Shown here: one piece after another, positions 8,097-17,620 of the stretch
Layout: the number at the start of each line of letters is the position of its first letter
Numbering within the stretch: the stretch's first letter is position 1
Origin: Stenotrophomonas sp. ZAC14D1_NAIMI4_1
GTDB taxonomy: Bacteria; Pseudomonadota; Gammaproteobacteria; Xanthomonadales; Xanthomonadaceae
Direction: 5' to 3'
DNA length: 64,000 bases
Assembly: GCF_003086775.1 (NCBI RefSeq)
Contig: NZ_CP026001.1
Coordinates: 4,120,125-4,184,124, forward strand
Notes under the pieces: generated by a model
What the model was told of the DNA's origin: nothing
Seen by the model: only the letters and a program-made list of their open reading frames with translations
The model's database searches: none
Position numbers and translations under genes: made by a program

Positions 8097-8503
8097 ATCA
8101 AGCCCATTTCATCGGCGCCCATCTGCATGTACATGAACGCGGCGGCTTCGTCGGACATCGGCTGGCCCTGCGGGAAGCTGCCGAGCCAGGCGGTGATGCG
8201 CGCATGGCGATCCTTCAACGCATCGCCCATTGCCTGTTTCTCCGCTGCGGTCGCACGCGCCTGCATCTCCTCGCGCAGCAGGTCATCGCCGATGCCCCAT
8301 TTTTCGGCCAGCGGAATCAGGTCGACCAGATCAGGCGGCACCCGGTCGCGGCGCAGGTGGATGGGCTCGGGCGTGGCCGGGCCACGCTGCGCGGCCAGCT
8401 CTGCGGCGCTGCCGATCTGCCCGTGCTGCAGCGGTGGCGGGGTCTGGGCGCAGGCCGGCAGGGCGGTACCGAGGGTCAACAGCAACATCCAGCGGGGTTT
8501 CAT
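8093..8503 (-). CDS. Putative lipoprotein of unknown function
   Basis: The product has 136 residues. An N-terminal signal (MKPRWMLLLTLGTALPACAQ) contains LPAC, a plausible lipobox with the Cys as the lipidated residue, although a conventional signal-peptidase I site is also possible. The mature part begins with a Pro/Gln-rich stretch and ends in a Met-rich tail (FMYMQMGADEMGLM). The helical middle carries LREEMQARATAAEKQAMGDA. AGGAAG before 8503 supports this start over an upstream in-frame Met. No family is recognised. The TAG stop is supplied by a REP. Confidence 0.7.
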   Translation of the reverse strand: MKPRWMLLLTLGTALPACAQTPPPLQHGQIGSAAELAAQRGPATPEPIHLRRDRVPPDLVDLIPLAEKWGIGDDLLREEMQARATAAEKQAMGDALKDRHARITAWLGSFPQGQPMSDEAAAFMYMQMGADEMGLM

Positions 8504-8559
8504 CGAACCGCTTCCTGTGTCGATGGCTGTGGCGATCATGGCATGGCCGGATGTGCCCC

Positions 8560-8582
8560 ATCCGCGCATGGCGTGGATCTAC
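8560..8582. repeat. REP palindrome (variant, ATCCGCGC/GCGTGGAT)
   Basis: ATCCGCGCATGGCGTGGATCTAC; one arm carries a single change. The CTA at 8579-8581 is the stop of the GIY-YIG gene. Confidence 0.8.
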
Positions 8583-8854
8583 GGGACGGCCTCGGCCGGG
8601 GCCTGCAGCCAGGCCAGCTTGCGTTCGCGTGGCTGCTGCTTGAGCTGCCACTCGGCGCGGGAGGCGGCCGCGCGGTCCGGGTACTCACGCACGGCCAGCA
8701 CGCGCAGCGGCGGCCGGGCCCGGGTGTAGCGCGCGCCCTTGCCGGCCTGGTGGGCGGCGAAACGCGCCTCCACATCGGTGCTGATGCCGGCGTAATAGCT
8801 GCCGTCCCGGCATTCAAGCAGATACAGGAACCAAGGGCGAAGGGACGGGGCCAT
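8579..8854 (-). CDS. GIY-YIG nuclease superfamily protein (UPF0213/YhbQ-like)
   Basis: The protein is 91 residues, the normal length of the single-domain UPF0213 group. It begins with the GIY-YIG core in the variant form typical of this group ([18 protein letters not shown], residues 10-27), followed by the Arg-containing helix [20 protein letters not shown] and [20 protein letters not shown]. The fold cuts DNA in other families; the cellular role of the small stand-alone members is little known. Start 8854 gives the conserved N-terminus; longer in-frame extensions would run through the glycine riboswitch on the other strand. TAG stop from a REP. Confidence 0.88.
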   Translation of the reverse strand: MAPSLRPWFLYLLECRDGSYYAGISTDVEARFAAHQAGKGARYTRARPPLRVLAVREYPDRAAASRAEWQLKQQPRERKLAWLQAPAEAVP

Positions 8855-8886
8855 GCCCGGATTATGCCGTGCTGCACTGCAGCGGA

Positions 8887-8892
8887 TATACT
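8887..8892 (+). promoter_or_regulatory. Probable -10 element of the glycine riboswitch transcript
   Basis: TATACT sits 9 bases before the first aptamer, where a start around 8899 would place the whole riboswitch in the leader. No good -35 is visible at the normal spacing. Confidence 0.5.
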
Positions 8893-8900
8893 GGCGCCCG

Positions 8901-9100
8901 AATGCAGGAGAGAGGCGCCACGCTGGCGCCCGCCGAAGGCGCAGGCTCCCATGATCGCTCAGGCCGGTGGGCTGGAATCCCACCAACCATGCATTCGACT
9001 CGCCGAGCTGGAGAGAGGTCACCGGGCACGCCCGGGACGATCCGCCGAAGGGGCACGCGGCGTACGCCGCTGAACTCTCAGGCAAAAGGACAGCGGGAGC
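8901..9100 (+). promoter_or_regulatory. Tandem glycine riboswitch
   Basis: Two consecutive aptamers are visible. The first spans about 8903-8965: GGAGAGAGGCGCC, then CGCCGAAGGCGCAGG and GCTCAGGCC. The second spans about 9008-9097: CTGGAGAGAGGTC, then CCGCCGAAGGGGC and CTCTCAGGCAAAAGGACAG. The repeated GGAGAGA / GCCGAAGG / CTCAGGC set is the conserved glycine-aptamer core, and CAAAAGGACAG is the typical 3' end. A short linker joins the two. It leads into the TRIC-like gene, an association seen widely in gammaproteobacteria. Glycine binding normally turns expression on; the switch to the expression platform, about 85 bp before the ATG, was not resolved. Confidence 0.92.
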
Positions 9101-9185
9101 GGCACCGGTCATCGTCATCCCGTCATTGCGCAGGCAGTGGCGGTATACGCGCATGGCCGGCCCCACCGCGCCCGGAGCCTGTCCC

Positions 9186-9803
9186 ATGCTGCTGTCCATC
9201 ATCTATCTCGTTGCCATTTCCGCCGAAGCCATGACCGGCGCGCTGTCCGCCGGCCGGCGCCGCATGGACCTGTTCGGCGTGGTCATGATCGCCTGCGTCA
9301 CCGCCCTTGGCGGCGGTTCGCTGCGCGACATCCTGCTCGGCCACTATCCGCTGGGCTGGGTGAAGCACCCCGAGTACCTGGGCTTCACCGTATGCGCAGC
9401 GCTGATCGCCACCTGGGTCGCGCGCTGGATGCACCATTTCCGCCGCACCTTCCTGGTGCTCGATGGTCTGGGGCTGATCGCCTTCACCCTGATCGGCTGC
9501 TCGATCGCGCGCGAGGCCGGCCATGCCATGCCCATCGTGCTGATCGCCGGCATGCTCACCGGTGCCTTCGGCGGCGTGCTGCGCGACATCCTCTGCAACG
9601 AGGTGCCGCTGATCTTCCAGAAGGAGCTGTACGCGATCATTTCGCTGCTGACCGGCGCGGTGTACCTGTTGCTGCTGCGCTGGGGCGTGGCCGATGCGAC
9701 GGCCATCCTGTGCTGCCTGGGCGGTGGCTTCGCGCTGCGCCTGCTGGCGATCCATTACCGCTGGGAAATGCCCAAGTTCGTGTACCACGACGAAGTGCAT
9801 TGA
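9186..9803 (+). CDS. TRIC/UPF0126 family membrane protein, probable glycine transporter
   Basis: The 205-residue inner-membrane protein has about seven transmembrane helices arranged as two homologous halves, each marked by the glycine-rich signature [11 protein letters not shown] (about residues 39-49) and [13 protein letters not shown] in the second half. That is the UPF0126/TRIC cation-channel fold. The tandem glycine riboswitch directly upstream is the basis for annotating this family as glycine transport, probably export or channelling of excess glycine. Start 9186 was chosen because GGAG lies 8 bases before it and the first helix begins at once; an ATG at 9153 would add 11 residues without a ribosome site. 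Confidence 0.9.
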   Translation: MLLSIIYLVAISAEAMTGALSAGRRRMDLFGVVMIACVTALGGGSLRDILLGHYPLGWVKHPEYLGFTVCAALIATWVARWMHHFRRTFLVLDGLGLIAFTLIGCSIAREAGHAMPIVLIAGMLTGAFGGVLRDILCNEVPLIFQKELYAIISLLTGAVYLLLLRWGVADATAILCCLGGGFALRLLAIHYRWEMPKFVYHDEVH

Positions 9804-9809
9804 GTGCGT

Positions 9810-9834
9810 CCGCCGGGCGTGGCCCGGCGCTACC
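9810..9834. repeat. REP palindrome (GCCGGGC/GCCCGGC type)
   Basis: CCGCCGGGCGTGGCCCGGCGCTACC, seven bases after the TRIC gene stop; probably stabilises or ends that transcript. Confidence 0.8.
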
Positions 9835-9852
9835 GATGACCATGCGCTGTTC

Positions 9853-9911
9853 GTAGCGTCGAGCTTGCTCGACGGCTCCTGACTACGGCAGTCGAGCAAG
9901 CTCGACTCTAC
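9853..9911. repeat. Paired SMAG element (GTCGAGC/GCTCGAC)
   Basis: GTAGCGTCGAGCTTGCTCGAC and the facing CAGTCGAGCAAGCTCGACTCTAC form a head-to-head pair, each half itself a hairpin bounded by GTAG. This is the SMAG pattern described in S. maltophilia; pairs of the same type recur near 43.8, 48.9 and 50.9 kb. Confidence 0.85.
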
Positions 9912-9923
9912 AAGAGCGGTCGG

Positions 9924-9941
9924 GCATGACCTTGGTCATGC
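9924..9941. promoter_or_regulatory. Perfect palindrome upstream of smeI
   Basis: GCATGACC-TT-GGTCATGC has perfect 8-bp arms around two bases. It lies in the 308-bp gap (9804-10111) before smeI, after the REP elements, and is the best candidate operator there. No regulator can be named. The rest of the gap (9942-10111) holds a short GC-rich hairpin at 10081-10098 and nothing else recognised. Confidence 0.45.
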
Positions 9942-10111
9942 GGCATTCGTCGGTCTGATTGGCTACCATTGACGCCCCGTCGCTCGCGCGGCGGCATCCA
10001 GCCACACCGCGTCGCGGTCCCGCCAGACACTCCCCTCCCCCGTTGCCCGCTGCGCATGATGCGCGACCGGGCGTACATGTCCCTGCGCGTGCGCAGGGCG
10101 CAGGATGCCCC

Positions 10112-11296
10112 ATGTCCGCTGTTGAGCCGTCCCGTAGCACCCCGCCCCGTTCCCGCCGCGCGTGGGTGATCGCCGCCGCCGTCATCGTCGCCGGCCTGGT
10201 GGCCTGGTGGGCGTGGCCGCGCACCGAGTCGACCGTCGCCGCAGGCCCGGGCAAGACCGTGCCGGTGCGCGTGGCCCGGGCCAGCGCCGAACCGCTGCAG
10301 CTGCGCCTGAAGGCCGTCGGCACGGTCACCCCGCTGCACAGCGTGGTGGTGCGCAGCCGCGTGGATGGCGAACTGCTGCGCCTGCATTTCCAGGAAGGCC
10401 AGCAGGTGAAGGCCGGCGACCTGCTCGCACAGATCGACCCGCGCCCGTATGAAGTGAAGCTGGCGCAGGCGCAGGGCACCCAGCAGCAGAACCTGGCCGA
10501 ACTTGAGAACGCCGAACGCCAGTTGCAGCGCTACCGCGAACTGCAGAAACAGAACTACGTGTCCGGGCAGGAACTGAGCGACCAACAGAGCAAGGTGCGG
10601 CAGCTGCAGGGCCGCCGCATCAGCGACCAGGCCTCGGTGGATGAGGCAAGGCTGCAGCTGCAGTACACCCGCATCACTGCGCCGGTCAGTGGCCGCGTCG
10701 GCCTGCGCCGGCTGGATGTCGGCAACCTGGTGCACGCCAGCGATACCGAAGGCCTGGTGACCCTGGCGCAGACCGCGCCGATCAGCGTGCTGTTCACCGT
10801 GCCCGAACCCGAACTGCCGGCCCTGCTCGATGCCGTGCAGGCGCAGGCCGGCCTGCCGGTGGAAGCCTGGGACCGCGGCGAAAGCAAGGCGCTTGCACAG
10901 GGCACCCTGTCCAGCGTCGACAACCGCATCGACACGGCGACCGGCACGCTCAAGCTGCGCGCGCAGTTCGACAACGCGGGCCTGGCCCTGTTCCCCAACC
11001 AGTTCGTCAACGTGCGCCTGCAGCTGGGCGAACACCCGGCGCTGCTGATTCCCGACGCGGCCGTGCAGTTCGGCAGCCAGGGCAACTACGTGCACATCGT
11101 CGATAAGGACAACAAAGCGCAGCGCCGCACCGTGGTGCTGGGGCCGGCCGATGATGGCCGCGTCGCCGTGCGCTCCGGCCTGCAGGCCGGCGACCAGGTG
11201 GTGATCGAAGGCATCGACGGCCTGGAAGATGGCACCGCAGTGGAAATCGTGGCCGAACCCGCTGCCACGGCGAAGGCGGCCAAGGCCGGCGCATGA
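10112..11296 (+). CDS. smeI: RND pump periplasmic adaptor (SmeI/MdtA-like)
   Basis: This 394-residue membrane-fusion protein links the inner-membrane transporters to an outer-membrane channel. It has an N-terminal membrane anchor ([19 protein letters not shown], about residues 16-34), a lipoyl-like half ([20 protein letters not shown]), a coiled-coil hairpin ([20 protein letters not shown] onward), the second lipoyl half ([17 protein letters not shown]) and beta-barrel and membrane-proximal domains. These are the marks of the HlyD/MdtA family. Start 10112 was chosen for AGGA just upstream and for the anchor position. It overlaps smeJ by ATGA. Name given because one adaptor followed by two RND genes without an outer-membrane gene is the smeIJK layout of S. 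maltophilia. Confidence 0.9.
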   Translation: MSAVEPSRSTPPRSRRAWVIAAAVIVAGLVAWWAWPRTESTVAAGPGKTVPVRVARASAEPLQLRLKAVGTVTPLHSVVVRSRVDGELLRLHFQEGQQVKAGDLLAQIDPRPYEVKLAQAQGTQQQNLAELENAERQLQRYRELQKQNYVSGQELSDQQSKVRQLQGRRISDQASVDEARLQLQYTRITAPVSGRVGLRRLDVGNLVHASDTEGLVTLAQTAPISVLFTVPEPELPALLDAVQAQAGLPVEAWDRGESKALAQGTLSSVDNRIDTATGTLKLRAQFDNAGLALFPNQFVNVRLQLGEHPALLIPDAAVQFGSQGNYVHIVDKDNKAQRRTVVLGPADDGRVAVRSGLQAGDQVVIEGIDGLEDGTAVEIVAEPAATAKAAKAGA

Positions 11297-14200
11297 ACCT
11301 GTCGCGCCCGTTCATCCTGCGCCCGGTCGCCACCACCCTGCTGATGGTGGCGCTGCTGCTGTCGGGCGTGCTGGCCTACCGCCTGCTGCCGGTGGCCGCG
11401 CTGCCGCAGGTCGATTACCCGATCATCCAGATCACCACGCTGTACCCCGGCGCCAGCCCGGAACTGACCACGCGCACGATCACCGCGCCGCTGGAACGCC
11501 AGCTCGGCCAGATTCCCGGCCTCAAGCAGCTGTCCTCCACCAGCTCCGGGGGTGCCTCGGTCATCACCCTGCAGTTCGGCCTGGACGTGTCGCTGGGCGT
11601 GGCCGAGCAGGACGTGCAGGCGGCGATCAACGCGGCCGGCAGCTTCCTGCCCGGCGATCTGCCGGTGCCGCCGGTGTACCGCAAGGTCAATCCGGCCGAC
11701 ACGCCCATCCTCACCCTGGCGGTGACCTCGCAGGCGCTTGCGCTGCCGCAGGTGCACGACCTGGTGGATACCCGCATCGCGCAGCGCCTGGCGCAGTTGC
11801 CCGGCGTCGGCCTGGTCAGCCTGGCTGGTGGCCAGCGCCCTGCCGTTCGCATCCAGGTGAATCCCGCTGCACTGGCTGCCAACAACCTGGGCATGGACCA
11901 CATCCGTACCGCGATCGCCGCAGCCAACGTCAACCTGCCCAAGGGCAGTTTCGACGGCCCGATCCGCGCGGTGATGCTCGATGCCAATGACCAGATGCGC
12001 AGCGTGGAGGAGTACCGCGCCCTGGTGCTGGCCTGGCGCGAAGGCGCGCCGCTGCGGCTGGGCGACGTGGCCACCATCACCGATGGCGCCGAGAACCGCC
12101 AGCTGGCCGCCTGGAGCGGCACCACGCCGGCGGTGCTGGTGAACATCCAGCGCCAGCCCGGCGCGAACGTGATCGCCGTGGTCGAACAGGTGCGTACACT
12201 GCTGCCGCAGCTGCAGGCCACGCTGCCGGCCGGCGTGCAGATGAACGTGCTGAGCGACCGCACCGAATCGATCCGCGCCTCCGTGCGCGGCGTGCAGAAG
12301 GAACTGGTGCTGGCCATCGGCCTGGTGGTGCTGGTCACCTGGGTGTTCCTGCGCAACCTGCCGGCCACGCTCATTCCCAGCGTCGCGGTGCCGCTGTCGC
12401 TCATCGGCACGTTTGCGGTGATGCTGCTGGCCGGCTATTCGCTCAACAACCTCACGCTGATGGCGCTGACCATCGCCACCGGCTTCGTCGTGGACGATGC
12501 CATCGTGATGCTGGAAAACATCGCCCGCCACCTGGAAGAAGGCGAAAGCCCACGCGAAGCCGCGCTGAAGGGTGCGGCCGAGATCGGCTTCACCCTGGTC
12601 TCGCTGACCGTCTCGCTGATCGCGGTGCTGATCCCGCTGCTGTTCATGGCCGACCTGGTGGGCGCGCTGTTCCATGAGTTCGCGGTGACGCTGGCGGTAG
12701 CCATCGGTATCTCGCTGCTGGTGTCGCTCACCCTGACGCCGATGCTGTGCGCGCGGTTCCTCAAGCCGCATGCGAAGACCGCGCACGCGCCGGATGTGTT
12801 CGACCGCATCATCGCCGTCTACGACCGCCAGCTGCAGTGGGTGCTGCAGCGCCAGCCGCTGATGCTGCTGGCCACCGTCGCCACGCTGGCGCTGACCGTG
12901 GCGCTGTACTTCGCCGTGCCCAAGGGCTTCTTCCCGGTGCAGGATGCCGGCCTGGTGCAGGGCATCAGCGAAGCACCGCAGGCCATCTCGTTCCAGGCCA
13001 TGCGCGAGCGCCAGCAGGCGCTGGCTGCAGCCATCGAAGCAGACGAGGCGGTGGCCAGCGTGTCGTCCTACATCGGCGTGGACGGCAACAACGCCACGCT
13101 CAACACCGGCCGCCTGCTGATCGAGCTGAAGCCGCATGGCGGCCGCGACGGCGCCGCCGTGGTGATGGAGCGCCTGCAGCAGCGCGTGTCGAAGATCCCC
13201 GGCATCACCCTGTACCTGCAGCCGGTGCAGGAGCTGGGCATCGAAGACCGCATCAGCCGCAACCAGTACCAGTTCACCCTGACCACGCCGGAACAGCAGA
13301 CGCTGGAAACCTGGACGCCGAAGCTGCTGCAGGCCCTGCGCCAGCAGCCGGCCCTGCGCGATGTGGCCAGCGACCTGCAGATGCAGGGACGGCAGGCACG
13401 GGTGAACATCGACCGCGATGCGGCCGCGCGCCTGGGCGTCAGCGTGGAAGCGGTGGCCGACGCACTGTACGACGCCTACGGGCAGCGGCAGATTTCCACC
13501 ATCTTCACCCAGGCCAGCCAGTACCGCGTGGTGCTGGAAGCCGATCCGTCACGCCAGCCCGGGCCCGATGCCATCAGTGGCCTGCGCGTGCGCAACAGCA
13601 CCGGGCAGGCCGTGCCGCTGGGCGCCGTGGCGCGGGTGGAACTGGGGCCGGCCGCACTGCTGCGCAACCACGTCGGCCAGTTCCCGGCGGCCACGATCTC
13701 GTTCAACCTGGCACCGGGCGCATCACTGGGCGAAGCCACCGCGGCCGTGGAAGCGGCGCGCGCGCAGGTTGCGTTGCCCGACAGCGTCGAACTGCGCCTG
13801 CAGGGCGCGGCGGCGGCATTCAGCAGTTCGCTGTCGTCCACGCTGTGGCTGATCCTGGCCGCGGTGGTGGTGATGTACATCGTGCTGGGCGTGCTCTATG
13901 AAAGCTTCGTGCACCCGATCACCATCCTGTCCACGCTGCCCTCGGCCACGGTGGGCGCGCTGGCGGCACTGTGGGTGAGCGGGCGCAGCCTGGACCTGAT
14001 CGCCGTGATCGGCATCGTGCTGCTGATCGGCCTGGTGAAGAAGAACGCGATCATGATGATCGACTTCGCGCTGGACGCGCAGCGCACGCGTGGCATGACG
14101 CCGCGCGAGGCGATCCACCAGGCGGCCCTGCTGCGCTTCCGTCCCATCCTGATGACCACGCTGGCCGCGCTGTTCGGCGCGGTACCGCTGATGCTGGCCA

Positions 14201-14370
14201 GTGGCTCGGGCGCGGAACTGCGGCAGCCGCTCGGCTGGGTGATGGTCGGCGGCCTGCTGGTCAGCCAGGTGCTGACCCTGTTCACCACGCCGGTCATCTA
14301 CCTGGCCTTTGACCGCCTGCAGCGCCGGCGCTCGGCCACCCTTGCAACGCCTGAAGAGGCGCGCGCATGA
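11293..14370 (+). CDS. smeJ: RND multidrug transporter (SmeJ/MdtB-like)
   Basis: A proton-driven drug exporter of 1025 residues in the inner membrane. It has twelve helices and two large periplasmic loops, the normal RND length. TM1 starts at [20 protein letters not shown], and the loop has [20 protein letters not shown]. The proton-relay aspartates lie in [19 protein letters not shown] (TM4), and the TM10 region carries [16 protein letters not shown]. It forms heteromultimers with the second transporter in MdtABC-type pumps. Both ends are coupled by 4-bp ATGA overlaps, so smeI, smeJ and smeK should be made together. In S. maltophilia SmeIJK is linked to aminoglycoside, tetracycline and quinolone tolerance and to envelope stress; that is literature knowledge. 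Confidence 0.93.
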   Translation: MNLSRPFILRPVATTLLMVALLLSGVLAYRLLPVAALPQVDYPIIQITTLYPGASPELTTRTITAPLERQLGQIPGLKQLSSTSSGGASVITLQFGLDVSLGVAEQDVQAAINAAGSFLPGDLPVPPVYRKVNPADTPILTLAVTSQALALPQVHDLVDTRIAQRLAQLPGVGLVSLAGGQRPAVRIQVNPAALAANNLGMDHIRTAIAAANVNLPKGSFDGPIRAVMLDANDQMRSVEEYRALVLAWREGAPLRLGDVATITDGAENRQLAAWSGTTPAVLVNIQRQPGANVIAVVEQVRTLLPQLQATLPAGVQMNVLSDRTESIRASVRGVQKELVLAIGLVVLVTWVFLRNLPATLIPSVAVPLSLIGTFAVMLLAGYSLNNLTLMALTIATGFVVDDAIVMLENIARHLEEGESPREAALKGAAEIGFTLVSLTVSLIAVLIPLLFMADLVGALFHEFAVTLAVAIGISLLVSLTLTPMLCARFLKPHAKTAHAPDVFDRIIAVYDRQLQWVLQRQPLMLLATVATLALTVALYFAVPKGFFPVQDAGLVQGISEAPQAISFQAMRERQQALAAAIEADEAVASVSSYIGVDGNNATLNTGRLLIELKPHGGRDGAAVVMERLQQRVSKIPGITLYLQPVQELGIEDRISRNQYQFTLTTPEQQTLETWTPKLLQALRQQPALRDVASDLQMQGRQARVNIDRDAAARLGVSVEAVADALYDAYGQRQISTIFTQASQYRVVLEADPSRQPGPDAISGLRVRNSTGQAVPLGAVARVELGPAALLRNHVGQFPAATISFNLAPGASLGEATAAVEAARAQVALPDSVELRLQGAAAAFSSSLSSTLWLILAAVVVMYIVLGVLYESFVHPITILSTLPSATVGALAALWVSGRSLDLIAVIGIVLLIGLVKKNAIMMIDFALDAQRTRGMTPREAIHQAALLRFRPILMTTLAALFGAVPLMLASGSGAELRQPLGWVMVGGLLVSQVLTLFTTPVIYLAFDRLQRRRSATLATPEEARA

Positions 14371-17300
14371 GCCCCATCGCACGCCTGGCCCAGGCCTGCG
14401 TGCAGCGACCGGTGGCGACGATCCTGCTGGCGGTGGCGCTGGTACTGGCCGGCCTGCTGGCGCTGCGGCTGCTGCCGGTGGCCCCGCTGCCGCAGGTGGA
14501 TTACCCGGCCATCGAAGTCAGCGCCAGCCTGCCCGGCGCCTCGCCCGAATCCATGGCCGCCACCGTGGCCACGCCGCTGGAACGCGCCCTCGGCAGCCTG
14601 CCCGGCATCTCGCGCATCGATTCGGCCAGCACCCAGGGGCAGACCTCGGTGGAGCTGAAGTTCGTGCTCGGCCGCGACATCGACGAAGCCGCGCGCGAAG
14701 TGCAGGCGGCGATCAACCTCGCACGCGGGCAGCTGCCCAGTGGCATGCCGGGCATGCCGCAGTACCGCAAGGTGAATCCCTCGCAGGCGCCGATCCTGGC
14801 GCTGGCACTGACCTCGGACACGCTGCCGCCGGGCCAGTTGTACGACCTGGCCTCCACCGTACTGGCGCAGAAGCTTTCGCAGGTGCCGGGCGTGGGCGAA
14901 GTGCAGGTGGGCGGCAGTGCCCTGCCGGCGGTGCGCGTATCGCTGGACCCGAACGCGCTCAACCATGCTGGCCTGGCACTGGAAGACGTGGCCGAGGTGA
15001 TCGAACGCGCCAACGCAGTGCGGCCGCTGGGTGCGGTGGGCGATGATCGCCAGCATTGGCAGCTGGAGGCACCGCTGCAGCTGCGCCAGGCCGCGCAGTA
15101 TCGCGAGCTGGCAGTGAAGGTGAGCGACGACCGCACGCTGCGCCTCGGCGATGTAGCGGTGGTGGCCGATGGGGTGGAAGACCGCTATGCCAGCGGCTTC
15201 CACAACGAACGCCCGGCGGTGCTGCTGATCGTCAGCCGCCAGCCCGGCGCGAACATCATCGCCACCGTCGATGCCATCCAGGCGCAGCTGCCGCAGCTGC
15301 ACGCGCTGCTGCCGTCCAACGTCGACATGCGCCTGGTCATGGACCGCTCGCCGGTCATCCGCGCGACCCTGCACGAAGCCGAGCTGACCCTGGTGCTGGC
15401 CATCGCCCTGGTGGTGCTGGTGGTGCTGGCCTTCCTTGGCCACTGGCGCGCCGCGCTGGTGCCCAGCGTGGCCATTCCGGTGGTGCTGTTCGGCACGCTG
15501 GCGCTGGTCGCGTTGATGGGCTTTTCGCTCAACACGCTTTCGCTGATGGCCTTGATCGTGGCCGCCGTGCTGGTGGTGGACGATGCCATCGTGGTGCTGG
15601 AGAACATCGCGCGCCATCGGGAGCTCGGCGCCGACCGCTGGCAGGCTGCGGTACGCGGCGCGGCCGAAGTGGGTGCCACGCTGCTGTCGATGAACGTCGC
15701 ACTGGCCGTGGTGTTCGTCTCCATCCTGTTTCTGGATGACTTCGTCGAGCGCCTGTTCCGCGAATTCTCGCTCACCCTGGTGGCGGCGATGAGCGTGTCG
15801 GTGGTGGTTGCGCTCAGCCTGGTGCCGATGCTGTGTGCGCGCCTGTTCGTCGATGACACGCAGCATGCCTCGCGCTGGCAACGTGGCAGCAACGCGCTGT
15901 TCGAGCGCGTGCGTGCGGCATACCTGCGCACGCTGCAGGCCAGCCTGCGCCACCTGCGCTGGCCGCTGCTGGTGTTCGTTGCGGTCATCGCGCTCAACGC
16001 CTGGCTGTTCCAGCAGGTGCCCAAGGGTGTGGTGCCCAAGCAGGACACGGCACAGCTGCGCGGCTTCGCGCGCGGCGATGACGGGCTCTCCTTCCAGGCC
16101 ATGCAGCCGAAGATCGATGCGTACCGCAAGCTGCTGCTGTCCGACCCGGCCATCGAGGACATCATCGGCTATATCGGTGGCAGCAACGGCGTCAACAACG
16201 CCTTCATCATGATCAAGATGAAGCCGCTGGCCGAGCGCAAGGTGTCCAGCCAGGAGGTGATCGACCGCCTGCGCGCGCGCCTGCCCAAGCTGCCCGGCGG
16301 CAACCTGTACCTGTGGGTGGACCAGGACATCCGTCTGGAAGGCGGCGGCAGCAGCGGCCAGTACGAGTTCCAGCTGCTGTCGGCGGACATGGCGCCGCTG
16401 CGCGAGTGGGCACCGAAGGTGGGCGCCGCGCTGCGCGCCCTGCCCGAGCTGGTGGACGTGGAAGCGCAGGGCGAGGCCGGCATGCGCCAGGTGGTGCTGG
16501 ACATCGACCGCGAAGCCGCCGCACGCCACGGCGTGGATCTGCGCACGGTGGCCAGCATGCTCAACAACTCCTTCAGCCAGCGCCAGGTCGCCACCCTCTA
16601 CGACAGCCTCAACCAGTACCGCGTGGTGATGGAACTGGACCCGAGGCACACCCAGGACCCGGGCACGCTGGCGCGCCTGCAGGTGGTGGATGGCAGCGGC
16701 CAGCGCATACCGCTGTCCACCATCGCCAGCTGGCGCTACGGCATGGCGCCGGACCGCATCTACCACAGCGAACAGTTCGCCTCGATCTGGATTGAATTCG
16801 CACTGGCACCGGGCGTGGGCCTGGAACAGGCCACGCAGGCCATCAACACCGCCATGGCGAAGCTGATGCTGCCGCGCACCGTGCAGGCCAAGCTGTCTGG
16901 TGAAGCCGGTGGCCTGGACAGCCTGCGCGCGCGCCAGCTGTGGCTGGTGCTGGGCGCCACGCTGGCGGTCTACCTTGTGCTGGGCATCCTGTACGAGAGC
17001 TTCCTGCAGCCGCTGGTGATCCTGTCCACCCTGCCCTCGGCCGGCATCGGCGCGCTGCTGGCACTGTGGGTGTTCGGCAACGAACTGAACCTGATCGCCC
17101 TGCTGGGGTTGTTCCTGCTGGTGGGCGTGGTGATGAAGAACACCATCCTGCTGGTGGATTTCGCTCTGGCCGGCGAACGGCGTGGCCTGAGCGCGCACGA
17201 CGCGGTGATGGACGCGGCGCGGCTTCGCCTGCGGCCGATCCTGATGACTTCGCTGGCGGCGCTGCTGGGCACCCTGCCGCTGATGCTCGCCAATGGCGAG

Positions 17301-17426
17301 GGCTGGGAGCTGCGGCAGCCGCTGGGCATCGCGATTGTGGGCGGGTTGCTGGTCAGCCAATGGTTGACGCTGTACACGACGCCGGCGATGTACCTGGCGT
17401 TGGCGAGGGTGCGGGCGAAGCGGTGA
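14367..17426 (+). CDS. smeK: RND multidrug transporter (SmeK/MdtC-like)
   Basis: The second RND transporter of the operon has 1019 residues and is a clear homologue of smeJ throughout. It shows [20 protein letters not shown] in the first loop, [20 protein letters not shown] with the TM4 aspartate pair, and [20 protein letters not shown] in TM10. In the E. coli MdtBC model the two subunits play unequal roles in one trimer, and the same is inferred here. No outer-membrane channel gene follows, so a TolC-type protein encoded elsewhere must complete the pump. An 18-bp stretch from its C-terminal codons (17382-17399) is repeated exactly 98 bp downstream, outside the gene. Confidence 0.93.
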   Translation: MSPIARLAQACVQRPVATILLAVALVLAGLLALRLLPVAPLPQVDYPAIEVSASLPGASPESMAATVATPLERALGSLPGISRIDSASTQGQTSVELKFVLGRDIDEAAREVQAAINLARGQLPSGMPGMPQYRKVNPSQAPILALALTSDTLPPGQLYDLASTVLAQKLSQVPGVGEVQVGGSALPAVRVSLDPNALNHAGLALEDVAEVIERANAVRPLGAVGDDRQHWQLEAPLQLRQAAQYRELAVKVSDDRTLRLGDVAVVADGVEDRYASGFHNERPAVLLIVSRQPGANIIATVDAIQAQLPQLHALLPSNVDMRLVMDRSPVIRATLHEAELTLVLAIALVVLVVLAFLGHWRAALVPSVAIPVVLFGTLALVALMGFSLNTLSLMALIVAAVLVVDDAIVVLENIARHRELGADRWQAAVRGAAEVGATLLSMNVALAVVFVSILFLDDFVERLFREFSLTLVAAMSVSVVVALSLVPMLCARLFVDDTQHASRWQRGSNALFERVRAAYLRTLQASLRHLRWPLLVFVAVIALNAWLFQQVPKGVVPKQDTAQLRGFARGDDGLSFQAMQPKIDAYRKLLLSDPAIEDIIGYIGGSNGVNNAFIMIKMKPLAERKVSSQEVIDRLRARLPKLPGGNLYLWVDQDIRLEGGGSSGQYEFQLLSADMAPLREWAPKVGAALRALPELVDVEAQGEAGMRQVVLDIDREAAARHGVDLRTVASMLNNSFSQRQVATLYDSLNQYRVVMELDPRHTQDPGTLARLQVVDGSGQRIPLSTIASWRYGMAPDRIYHSEQFASIWIEFALAPGVGLEQATQAINTAMAKLMLPRTVQAKLSGEAGGLDSLRARQLWLVLGATLAVYLVLGILYESFLQPLVILSTLPSAGIGALLALWVFGNELNLIALLGLFLLVGVVMKNTILLVDFALAGERRGLSAHDAVMDAARLRLRPILMTSLAALLGTLPLMLANGEGWELRQPLGIAIVGGLLVSQWLTLYTTPAMYLALARVRAKR

Positions 17427-17443
17427 GTGCGGGCGGGGCAATC

Positions 17444-17466
17444 ATCCACGCATGGCGTGGATATAC
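17444..17466. repeat. REP palindrome (ATCCACGC/GCGTGGAT type)
   Basis: ATCCACGCATGGCGTGGATATAC, with an altered 3' end (ATAC instead of CTAC). It separates the smeK stop from a remnant resembling an RND C-terminus. Confidence 0.8.
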
Positions 17467-17525
17467 GGTTCACTCCACCCCGGCGATGTACCTGGCGCTG
17501 TCGTACTTACGCAGCGCCAGGCGCA
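17467..17525 (+). pseudogene. Remnant of an RND transporter C-terminus
   Basis: One frame here reads [17 protein letters not shown], very like the SmeK C-terminus [16 protein letters not shown], and 18 bases (17480-17497) are identical to smeK 17382-17399. No start codon or preceding transporter sequence exists, so this is a leftover tail, probably from a small duplication or a lost paralogue later interrupted by the REP. The open frame runs on to 17569 without recognisable content. Confidence 0.55.
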
Positions 17526-17620
17526 TCGCCGGTGCGGACGGGTCGGTCTCCAACTCCGACCGACCCTGATCGCGGCCGCACCCCCGCAGGCGCTGGCCGC
17601 CATCCACACACGTGCCGCAC

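Noticed and set aside
9853..9911. Paired palindromes as a CRISPR array
   Set aside because: Units are head-to-head, GTAG-bounded and not regularly spaced direct repeats with unique spacers; no cas genes nearby.
11086..13137. Minus-strand open frame opposite smeJ, rich in His and Gln
   Set aside because: Composition and lack of any motif indicate the shadow of the coding strand.
14298..17441. Very long open frame on the minus strand opposite smeK
   Set aside because: It is the mirror of a strongly conserved RND transporter. The translation is rich in His, Gln and Arg, typical of the complement of GC-rich codons, and matches no family.
17467..17569. A short separate gene after smeK
   Set aside because: No start codon or ribosome site of its own; only the RND-like tail is recognisable, so it is listed as a remnant.
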